Origin: Zygnema cylindricum
Lineage: Eukaryota; Streptophyta; Zygnematophyceae; Zygnematales; Zygnemataceae
NCBI GenBank assembly: GCA_037447655.1
Contig: JBBHKE010003210.1
Location: 157,546-187,468 of the forward strand
Reading direction: 5' to 3'
DNA: 29,923 nucleotides
The notes below the pieces were generated by a model. It saw only the letters and a list, made by a program, of their open reading frames with translations, was not told the DNA's origin and ran no database searches. Position numbers and translations under genes: made by a program. Below, one piece after another: positions 12,203-23,900 of this stretch (position 1 is its first letter; each line of letters begins with the position of its first letter).

Positions 12203-14867
12203 ATGGCGCCATTTTTTCTGCTTTTGAATAAAAATTGGGTCGCAAAGAGAGTCTCAGAAGTGCCATTCACTGGAGAACAACTTTCTAAAGAGAAATTCCC
12301 CGTGTCGTACAGTAAAATTAAGTGGGGTGAAACTAGCAAAAAATCTTGTGAAAATAGTAGCAAGTCGGGTGAAAATAGTGTTAAGTCGGGTGAAAATAGA
12401 AATATTGCATCAGGTGAAACTAACAACGATGGATGGCTTCCAGCAGTTGTGCCTGGCACGTGAGTTTCTCCCATATTGAAATTAAAATTAGAAATCTCTC
12501 TTCCTTGTTCTCTTTCTCTTTCTCTCTCTCTCTTTCTCTCTCTTATTCTCTCCTTCCCTCCCCTCATGGATTTCTATTTCTTTCTCTCTCCCTCTCGATT
12601 TCGATATTATCCTACAACAATTAATAAGTCGCAGTCTTTTAAAAAGACCTTTCAAAATAACTATACCTTTTTTTTTTCCTAAACTAATTTAAATAACCGA
12701 GAAAAACTTTCTTGCGATAGAGTAAGAATTCCTACAAAATGTTTAAAAAACCATTGAAAAAACCGTAAAATAAACTGTAAAATAAAACCATTGAAGACCC
12801 TTCAAAAAATTATTCCCTTTCTTTGCTTCAAAAAACATTTCCCGAAATAAAACAAAAATCAAAAACAAAAATATGAATGAATATGAATTTCTTTTTTTTC
12901 GAATAACGTGCTTACAAAATCAAAAATGTTGATATCGAAAATGTCAATATCAAAAATATGTCCATAACAAATATCAAAATCAAAAATGTGAATATTGATA
13001 ATATCGGTATCGAAAATATTTACATAAAGAATATCAAAATTAAAACATATTTATATTGCAAATATCAAAATCAAAAACATCAAAAACTCAAAAATATCTA
13101 ACCAAAAATACCAAAAACTCAAAAATATCAAAAGCAAAAATATCAAAACCAAAAATATCAAAAAATCAAAATGTCAACATCGAAAATATTGTTTGACAGG
13201 GTCCTTACCACACTCGTAAAAAACGGAGTTTTTCCGGACCCCTTTTACGGCCTTAATAATGAACTAATTCCGGATATCGATTCGGTAGAGATTTTCCTTT
13301 CCATGTTCTCCCCCTCCTTAGTCTCCCTCCTGTATTCCTCTCCCTCTCCCTCTCTCTCTCCCTGTCTCCCTCTCTCCCTGTCTCCCTCTCCCTCTTCTCC
13401 TCTCCTCTCCCCTCCTCCTCTTCCCTCCTCCATCTCTCCTCCTCATCTGTCTCTCTCTTTCCCTCTTTCCCTCTCCTCCTCTCCTCTCCGTCCCTCTCCC
13501 TCTCCTTCTCACCTCTCCCTCTCCTCTCCTCTCTCCCTCTCCCTCTCCCTCCCCTCTCCCTCTTCCTCTCTCCTCTCTCTCCTCTCCCTCTCCCTCTCCT
13601 TCTCACCGTCTCCCTCTCCCTCTCCTTCTCCCTCTCCCTCTCCCTCTCCCTCCCCCACAGACTGACAGTCGCGCCTGGCTTCATTTCCGAGGCATCAACT
13701 ACTCCTCCGAACTATATGTCAACGGAATTTCGTTTCCGTTGAAACAGCCACGTGGCATGTTTTTACGGCGTCACGTGGACGTCACAGAAGCTGCTAAAAG
13801 AGGGGGTAGTGCAAATAGTGTGGCGATGGTGGTGTATCCGCCGGACCACGTGGGGAAGGTGGAGGGAGGAGGGCAGGGAGGAGACCACGATGTGAGTAGA
13901 GAGAGGGAGAGGTGGGAGGGGGGGAGAGAGAGAGGGGGAGCGGGAGAGGGAGAGAGAAGTGGAGGCAGAGATGGAGAGAGAGGCTAAGGGGGAGAGCGAA
14001 GAGGGAGGGCGAAGGAGTGAAGAGAGAGAGGAGAGGGGAAGGGAGAGGAGGAGAGGGAGGGAGAGAGTGAGGAGATGCAGGAGAGACGATGGAGTAGAGA
14101 GAGGGAGTGGAGGGGGAGAGAGGGGGAGCGGGAGAGGAGGAGAGAGAGTGGAGGGGAGAGAGAGGCTAGGAGAGCGAAGGGAGGTCGCTGGAGGAGGATG
14201 AGGAGGAGGAGGAGGGAGGTGGACTGGTGGCAGAGGCAAAAAAAGAAAGGCAAAGGGGGAATTGGAATAGGAAAAGATGATGATGGAAATGGGAGAAAAG
14301 GAGAGTGGAAGAGATTTTTTGATTTTTTTTTTTTGAAGCAATTCTTTATTTATTTCCTTTATTGTTTATTTGTTTACTCGATTATTTATTTCTTTACTTA
14401 ATTGTTTAATTATCTATTAATTTTTTATCTATTTGCTTAATTGTTTATTTATTTACTTAGAATGCTTTTTTATTTACTTAATTGTTTATTTATATTTTTT
14501 TGTTTGTTTTTTTTTCAGATTGCAAAAGATGTGACTGCTCAGTATGTGGAAGGATGGGATTGGATTGTCCCTATTCGGTAAATTACTTTTTTTTTAACCC
14601 TTTTTTTTATATACTTTTGTATTTCGTAAACTCTTTTTTTTGTTTTCTTTGTTCTTAACCTTTTTTTTTTTTACTTTTTGAGGTTTTTTTTCCTCTTTTT
14701 ACTGTCCACCTTTATTTTTCGTTGAAAGATTGTGGCGTTGTAGGATTGTAAGTGGTAGATAGATGAATATCAGAGAAGTACAAAAAAGAAAAAAGAAAAT
14801 AGAATAAAAATAAAAAATACATTAATTGAACCTAAAAAGAAATTTAGATCCAGCAGGGATAGTTAGC

Positions 14868-14902
<35 letters not shown>

Positions 14903-17900
14903 CCGGTGAATAATTTTGCGTGTCGCACTTAGATCATTTTTTTTTTTTTGCATCGTTTTAGCTCACCAAAAATTGAAGTTTTTTTGCATTTTTTTAGTCC
15001 GAATTTTGTCATTTTTTGGAACTTTTTTATTCACTAAATTCTGTCCTTTTCTGTTTTTTTTTTTCCAGGGACCGCAATACGGGCATATGGGACGAAGTCG
15101 CAGTCAAAGTCACCGGAGTAAGTGAGAGTCTAAGTCAAAGCTATTGTTAAATTGAAAGTCAAATTGAAAGTCAAAGTGAAAGTCAAACTCGAAGTCAACA
15201 CCAACGTCAAAGTCAAAGTTATCGTTAAAGTGAAAGTGAAAGTCAAAGTTGGAGTCAACGCCAAAGTCAAAGTCAAGGTCGAAAAAGGAAAAAAAAAGAG
15301 GGAAGGGGCAGAAAAGAGAATATAACAGGGAACGAAAAAAAACATATAAAAAAAATACTTAGGACCATGAAAAAAATGATAGAAGAAAGAATCGAAAAAT
15401 GGAAGATAGAAAAACGCACACACAAAAAAAAAAAACCAGCTCTAATGGATGAGAAGAGGCAAAAAAAACAGTAAAAAAAAGGACTACACTAAACCATGGG
15501 CTCTCAAATGAACAAAAGCCAGTTGTGGTTCGAGAATCCTTGTCCTTTCCTCGTTTCCATTTTCGCCTACTTTAAATTCACTTTACCTTGTTTTCATGTT
15601 TCTATCTATTTTTTTTTTTTCCGAACTACTTTTCTATTATGTTTTTGTTAGTTTTTCCCTGTTTTTTTACTGTGTTTGTTTCCCCCCTTTTCTTTTCCTC
15701 CCTTGTTGTTATTATTATTTTTTCTTTAACAGCCAGTTGTGCCTCACCTTGTTTTCGCTTTAATTTTCTTTCAATTTCTTACTTCTTTTCCTTTTTTTTT
15801 TTTTTTTTTCAGCCAGTTGTGATTCGAGATCCTCATCTCGTTTCTACTTTCACCGACTCTACATTGACAACCTCATTTCTTCACATATCGACCCAACTTC
15901 AAAATTCCTCTCTCAAAAGACAAAAAGGAAATTTGAAAATTAGTGTTTCTTTGGAAATCGAAGGTGATATTTGTTTAATTCACGGATTCCAATCGGAGGA
16001 ATTCGAAATGGAAGCGAAAACAGAAATCACACACACGATAAAACCAGTGAGTTTTTTTTTTTTTTTTTACTTTCAACTTTGACCTTTTTCCTCTTCTTTT
16101 TTTTCATAATTACATCTCTTTGTTTTTCATTTGGTACAGTGCCTATCGCTGTTAGAGTTAATAATTTCGTTGCGACTTTTTTTATCAAAGGTTGGTCGGA
16201 TTGACAATGTTAGGAATTAGTTTCGTTTCAGTTTTGGTCGCACGCTGCATTGCATTTCACTTTTTGTTTTTTTTTCGGTTGTACGTTTTGTTTCATGCAA
16301 AGTCCTCTACGGTTAAGTCATTGTTTCGTTTCGTTCGTTTTCGGATTTTTCACAAAAGCAATTCTTCACATGCTATCGGTATAAATTATCATACATTTAG
16401 TTCCGATTCCAATCTCACTCAACATCTCCTTTATCCAAACCGAAGCCTTCGTTGCATGTCACGTCGCCATGTACTTTGCCTCAGTCGAGTCTCGCGTAGG
16501 TTGCAATCTCGAGCTCCAAAAAATAGTCGCTCCACAAAAGATACACGCACAACTGGAAGTGGACTTCCTTGAGTCATAATCTCCATCCTAGTTAACATCA
16601 CAATATCCAAAATTTTCCAAGTTCATATTGGGCCTATAAACTAAACTAATACGCATTGTATCGACTAAGTATCTAAACATTCTTTTGATTACATCTCTTA
16701 GGTGCTTGGCAATACGTGCTAGCAATGTTAATTAGACTAATATCCCTCTTAGTTACAACACTTAAATACATCAAGCATCCAATTGATTCTTTATACGGAA
16801 CATCACAGTCAATATTCCTACTCAAATTCACTCAATGGACGCTTGGGATCCATTAGTGTACTCAGTAGTTTAGTATTTAGCATTGTAAATCTAGTCTGCT
16901 CTTGGCTCAAATTAATACATCCATTTTTATCTCAAATTAATGTACTTAAGCCTTCCCGAAAACGTAACTTTACATTGTTTGCTTAAGTACAATTTTAGTT
17001 CCTTAATCTTGTCAAAACTATTTGAGATGATAAAAAAGTCATCAGGACATACACTGAATAAGATTCCATCTCGTCCCTCTCCTTTTACATTCTCTCCAAC
17101 ATCAGAGCAGCACATATGAAACCAAAATCAATAAGTACCTTATGAAGTTTTAAATACCATGTTGATTTCGCTTACTTCAATCCGTATAACGATTTCTTAA
17201 GCCGACAAACAAATCTGGGTTTGAAAAGAACCCCTGCTAGAACCTTCATGTATACTTCTTCATGCAAATCATCATTTAAGAAAGTCGCCCATTTAAGAAA
17301 GTCGTCCATTTAAGAAAGTCGCCTCGACGTCTATTTGGTGAATAGGTTTACAGCCCACGGCGTCAATTGCAACAAGCATCCGTAATGAATCAAATTAACC
17401 ACCGGGGCATATGTTTTCTCATAGTCAATTTCTTCTTTTTGTTGAAATCCCTTACCTACCAAACATGCCTTATACTTAAAAATCTCTCATGAAGAACCTG
17501 TCCTTGTTTTAAAGACCCACATAACATCAATTGTCTCCTTACCGACCGGCAATAAAGCCTCCTCAAATTTTCCATTATCAACAATAGACTTCAATTCTTT
17601 CTTCCGTGCTGGTTCCCATTTTTTTTTCAAATCTCCCCACTCCCTACGCTCTGAATAAAAACTTGGATCCCCATTGAGAGACTCACTTATATTTGTTATG
17701 TGAGATATTCATTAAATCTAGCTTCAGATGCAAATGGCTAGATTCATCAAGACTTCTACCAATCTGGTCAAATGACAACCTTTCTTGTCTTTTCCTTCTA
17801 TTCTCACATGTGCTTCTTCTTAGTTCAACTTCCTTTTCAACAATTTCCCTTGCAATTTTTTCTCTCACAGCGCAAGGTTTTTTGACTTCTATGAGAGGTA

Positions 17901-20900
17901 GATTTTGAGCTCTCACTTCTATTTTTGCTCAAGCTTTCGAAATTTGTTGAGAGTGCTTACCGCCGTTGGAACTTGATTTCTTTGTTGTCGCAATTTTTTC
18001 CTCTTCGTTGATGTCTTCTTCAAACGTGAAATCTTCTCGTCTGGTTTCTTCTTCAAATTCCAACGGAGAATTTTGGTCTTGCAAAAATTTCAAAGATCGC
18101 TCCAAATCTTTGTGAATTCGACATTAAGTAATTCCTCAACTTTTCTCAAAACTGGATCATCATTTACACGATGAAGATTTCCTTTCGCGTTGTACCTGAC
18201 GAAAATACCTATCCACAACCACGGACTAAATTTTCCAGTTCAATGTCGCACCTCAATATACCCTGTCGTACGGCTTTCCCAAATGCTCAAATGTTTGACT
18301 GGCGATTTCTGGCCACTCTATAATTCCGCAGGCGTCTTGTCACTGAACACAAAAGTTAACCGAAAGTTACAAATGTAGATGGTTTTAGAATAACGTCTCC
18401 CCAAAGTCTACAGTCGTGTTGTTGTGTTGAGTACTTCAAAGCATTGCACGGACAGTTTTTTGTTTTCACTATTCTGTTAGATTCCGAGGAATATAGCATC
18501 GTAAATTTTTGTTGTATTCCCCTCCGCTCACAAACTCCCTCAAACGCCAAAAATTCACCCAAATTGTCATAACGACCATCCTTTAATTTTTGTTCCAATT
18601 GTCTCCGGACCCCTAAAACAATTCTTGTAATGAATTAATTGTATCGAAGTTCTTTACTGCAATTAGACCCAACTTCTCCGATTAAAATCACCTACGATGA
18701 CAAAGCTATACTTTTTTTCTCCCAAAGATTCAATTTAAATTGGAGAAATAATTAGGTGTAGGGCAAGATTGGTAGGAAAAGGATTTTGTTGGAAAATACG
18801 ATTTTGTGCGGTACCTACTTCCGCCGAGATGTGCGATTGGGACGTATACCCAAACCATCGACGATATATTGGCATTGCCGATATTTTGCATGGCCTGATA
18901 TTTGCTCAGGACGACATTGAAATCGGGAGTACAATAGACTGTCACACGTGATGATTTCTGACGGGAAGTCTTAGGACATGGAATGCGACCGAGCATTCCA
19001 ATTGGACACACCAAAAAGAAACATACACACGGATGTCATTTCCCCATTAGACCAAACTTAGCCAAGCATTTTAGCATTCAGAAGGGGATCAATGGGGCAT
19101 GCAGCAAACATTTCATTAAGGCTCCTAGAACAAGCCTTTAGAAGACAACACTTTGTAAAACACTTAGCACAATGAGAATACAAGGGTGTAGACTTCATTG
19201 AAAATATCACAGCATACAAATAGGGTACAGTTAGAATAGAAAGTAGTTTAAGAACTCAGCTTAGTATCAGTTGAAATTTAGGAATTGCAAGTGTCCGAAT
19301 TTCATTGTAATCTCTTTAAGGGCTCACCTTAGCTTTCGCTAAATGACCCCTTGACTAGCCTTTTATTATAAAGCTAAATTATGACTATCTTGTCGCTTCT
19401 ACGCTGATTTGATTCTACCCTCTCTTTACCTCTCTCAATTCTTACTTCTTACCTTTGTGATCTATCTAGTGTCTATTTTGTTATTACCTGCGCTAGTTCC
19501 ATCTGTCTGTGGATGCGGGGGACTCCTCCGGTCGCTCAGATGGTCGACCAAGTTTTCAGATTTCAGCAAAAATGACTACACAGAAACCTATGCCCGGTCG
19601 TGAAATTTGATCGCTTAAGGATGCGTATCGCAATTGCAGTGGCAGGCTGAAAGCATATTTACCGAATGGACGTGGAAACAACGTTTTTAAATGGAGGTTT
19701 GCAAGAGGTGTATATGAAAGTTCCCGAGGGGGTTACTTCAAAACCTGGACGTATACTTAAGAAATCTTTGTATAGCTTGAAGCAAGCGTCGCAAACTTGG
19801 TATTTGAGACTTCACGAGGTACTTGTTGACTCTGATTTGTTCGTATTATTTTTGATTTCGGAGTTTATGTCTAGATCCGGATACACATTTTTACTTGGTG
19901 GAGAGGTTTTTTGGTGGAGCTCTAGGCTATAGCCTACGGTGCCTCCAAGCTCGATTGAATCTGAGTATATGGCGTTATGCCATGCGGCTAAGCTTTGAAT
20001 GGACCAAGGAGATGATGGGAGAGATTAGAATCCGAATTAAATGTATGTTGATTTATTCTGATAGCATGTCAAGTATTGCCTTGGTTAAAATTCCTGTGTT
20101 TCAAAAGCGAACCGAGCATTTTAGAATCCAATTGCATTTCATTAAGGATTTAGTTAATGCTAAGGAAATTGAATATGGATTGGTGCCCGCGGGGGAAGAA
20201 GTAGCAGATATGTTGACGTCGACGTTGTTAGTGAAGTGTTTGTAAAGGGCAGGCTTAAGTTAAGATTATTTTGAGTCTGTATGGATTCGTACATTGAGAG
20301 GGGGAATGAGGAATAAGTTTGCTTTCAGTTTGGTCGCACGCTGCATTGCGTTTCACTTTTCGTTTCGTTTCGGTTGTACGTCTTGTTTCGTGGGATTTCC
20401 TCTACGTTTAAGTTATTGTTTCGTTCCGTTTGTGGGGGCTTTCGATTTTGCGTGCAGCAATTTACGGCGGATTGGTGTCATTGTGCTTTTGTACTTTGTG
20501 AATGTTCGCGTCCAAAAGTTCTTTCACGTTCATCTTGGTATATTAGGTTTCAGTTTCTAGACTAACAGTATCCAAGAATGAAGCAAAATGTGTGAGAAAA
20601 GCCTTGAGTAATGTAAGTGTATTGCTGAGTAGAAAAATGTCTATGGCTTTTGAGAGTCAAGTTATGAGAATGATTTCTTTATAATCTTGGTTTGAGTTCA
20701 AGCGCTTCTGCATTTTGTGCGCATTTTGAGTCTTATTTTTCATTTTATTTTATTTATTATTCTATGAAAAGTCACACTCCTCTCCCACCTTCACTGTGTC
20801 AGAAACCAGGGACTTTACTATCCCTGTCCCTTTCACTCTCCCTCTCTCCATTTTTCTGTCCCAATTTTCACCTTCTCCATCCCTCCTTCACTACATCGTG

Positions 20901-23900
20901 AAACCAGAGTCATTTGTACTATCCCTCTCCCTCTCCCTCTACCTCTTCCTTTCCCTCTCCCTCTCTTCTTCCTATTTAAGGTAGTAGAAGTCAATCTGCC
21001 ATGTCACCCTACACTAGTATTATACATTCTATTTCCGCACTATTGTAATCATTCTTTTACGCTAATAGTGATGGACAGTGTTGCTTACTTTTTTAAATAA
21101 AGTTTTTTTTTGTGGTAACAGATGAAAATTTTAAATCCACAATTATGGTGGCCAAATGGATTAGGTTCCCAGCCTCTTTACAGTATTGAAATTAGTGTGG
21201 AAATTGAGGGTTTCGGAGAATCGGATTCGTGGACCGAACGCTTCGGATTTCGCGAGATTCTGTCAACTATTGATCCAAAAACACGTGGCAGGTAGTGAGA
21301 GAGGGAGAAGGAGAGGGAGAGGGATAAAAAGAGTAATGACAACAAAAGAGTAATGAAGCGAGGGTATCAACGTACCTGACCATCGACATCCCAGAATATG
21401 AGCTTTGCCGAGAGAGGGAGAGGGAGAGGGAGGGAGAGGAGGAGAGGAGAAGGAGAGGGGGAGGAGAGGGAGACGGACATAGAGCTGAGAATACTTACCT
21501 TATAACATGGAACACTGGTACATCACCTCCAAAAAATTACTGTTAAAAAAATGAAAATCAGATTGTTTTTGGAAAATGGAAGATAATTTATGTTGTTATT
21601 TTACCACATCTTTTTTCTCTTCTTCCTCATCTTCCTCTTCTTCTCACGATCTCGTTTCTTCTCCCTCTCCTTGTCATTAATACTACAACATTCTCTTTCC
21701 TCAATGGTTTGTCTCCTCGCGTACTGCCTCTCCAACTCCAACTCTCTCTCCCTCTTCCCTCCCCACTCTCTCTCTCTTTTTCACTTCTCCCTTTCCCTCT
21801 GTCTGTCTCCTTCCCTCCCTCCTTCCTCCCCCCTCCTATGTCCCTATCCCCCTCCCCCTTCGCCTACCTTTTCCTGACTCATTTTTTGATATATATAATA
21901 TATAATAGTAACAATAATATGAAGTATATACCCTTTTTTTCAGAATTTTCAAAGTCAATGGACAGCCTGTTTTTATCCGAGGAGGAAATTGGATCGTTTC
22001 CGATGGAATGCTACGATTCTCGAAGGAACGTTATCGAACGGAAATCGATTTCCATGCTGACGCAAATTTAAATATGATTCGAGTTTGGGGCGGAGCTCTC
22101 GCTGAAAGGCCGGAGTTTTACGACGCTTGTGATGAACGCGGGATACTGGTGAGTTGAATTCCCTCTCCCTCTCCCTCTCCCTCTGATTCTCCCTCTCCTC
22201 TTCCTCTCCCTTTCTGGTAGGTGTGAATCTACTATCTTAAAAAGGGATTGTCTTTGTGGATTCAATGGTAATAAGGCATAGTTTACTCAAATTTTGTCAT
22301 GAACAAGGAATTATTTATGTGATTTTAGTGTTAACACGGTATATTGTATGTGATCTTAATGTTAACATGACATGATACATGTGGATTTAGTATTAAAGGA
22401 CAATATCTATATGTGTTCACTGTTAAAAAGCGCTCATTTGCAAATGTTATTGACGTCAAACATGTTACAAATGTCACAGTGCATAAACATTGCTTCGTGA
22501 TTTCTCCACTCGTCGTAATTTCGCTGCAATTGCCGCAATTTTTCTGCAATTGTCTCACTTTTTCTGCAACTGTTGCTATATTTCTGCAATTGTCACGATT
22601 TTACTGCAGTTTTCTCCTTCTTTTCGGTGATTTTTGCATTTTTCTTGCAAATCAGAATCTTTACAAATTTCACAAATACTAGAAACTGATGTAAATGGAA
22701 CAAAGCTAAACAGCATATGCGTTATACTTGTCGTAACTTTTCTGCTATTGTCACATTTTCTTCTGCAATCGTAACAATTTGAATTGCGGGTGTGGCAAGA
22801 ATTTTTAATAACGGGGGACAAAATGTTACAAATGTACTGCAATGTAATGCTGCAAGATGTTATAAATGTAACGAAGTCAAACAGCAAATGCGTTAAACTT
22901 TTTGCAAGTTACCTGTGATTGTCACATGTGTTTTCTGCAATTTTGGCATTTCTTTTTGCAGGTGTGGCAAGAATTTTGGATAACGGGAGACTGTAACGGG
23001 CGAGGCATAGAACCTTCCGATCCTAACTGGCCGTTGGATCACATCCTATTTCTCGAATGCGCGCGAGATACCGTGAAACTTCTCAGAAACCACCCGAGTC
23101 TCGCTCTATGGGTCGGCGGAAACGAAACCACTCCTTCTCCGGATTTAAATCGGACTCTTATTTCAGATCTTCGATTAAATAATGATTTAAGATATCGTAG
23201 AAGTGAAGGAACTTTTGAAAGGAAGAACTCTAAAACCCTTTTTTTGGGTGGGGATTTAAGAGAACTGCGGTTAAAGTCTCGGGAAGGAAAAGGAAGTCAA
23301 AATGGAAAGCTTGATGATGAAAATGATAATGAAAAATTGGAATTGGAAAAAGTAGAAATACTGAAATTTGATGAAAGTTCTCGTTTCGAAATCCGGTCTG
23401 AAGTCGAAAACGAAACCGAAACCGAAAAAGAAGACAAAGATCCGAGTTTATTACTCGACGGGACTCGTCCGTACATTCAAGGATCTCTTTGGGATGGATT
23501 TGGAGAAGGTAGTGGAGATTGGAGCGATGGACCTTATAACATTTTAGACCCGAAAGATTATTTTTCTCCGGGTTTTTATAAATGGGGTTTTAATCCGGAA
23601 ATCGGAAATGTGGGAGTTCCGGAAGCTTCTACAATTCGCTCGACTTTTCCTCCGGAATTTTGGGATCCGCCTGAAATGAAAATTTTGGAAGGGGGAGAGG
23701 TGGAGGAAATTCCCAATAGGGCGTGGGATTATCACACTTATATTCCGTATTCGAAACCGGGATTGGTGCGAGACCAAATTTGTATGTACGGATTTCCTGT
23801 TGGTCTCGACGATTTTTGCGAGAAGGTAATTTTATTTCTTGTCCATCTTTTTCTATTCTCTGTACCCCTTTTGTTTTTCTTATTTTATTTCACAATTTTT

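Noticed and set aside
13285-13335. Exon 2 of the mannosidase continuing as VEIFLSMF, standing in for the missing motif
   Set aside because: Only faint resemblance, no conserved Trp, no good donor before the CT array, and the GT at 13285 keeps phase with exon 3.
13171-13684. Long open frames (up to 164 codons) in the CT array on both strands
   Set aside because: Pure CT/GA repeats lack stop codons; translations are Ser/Pro/Leu or Arg/Glu/Gly runs with no homology, and the region lies between two real exons.
13739-14401. Open frames on both strands in the GA array, including a 192-codon frame
   Set aside because: Low-complexity by-products of the intron 3 array; only the part up to 13891, in the exon 3 frame, is coding.
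15130-15423. Minus-strand frame of Thr-Leu repeats
   Set aside because: It is the complement of the AAAGTC hexamer array in intron 5, not a protein gene.
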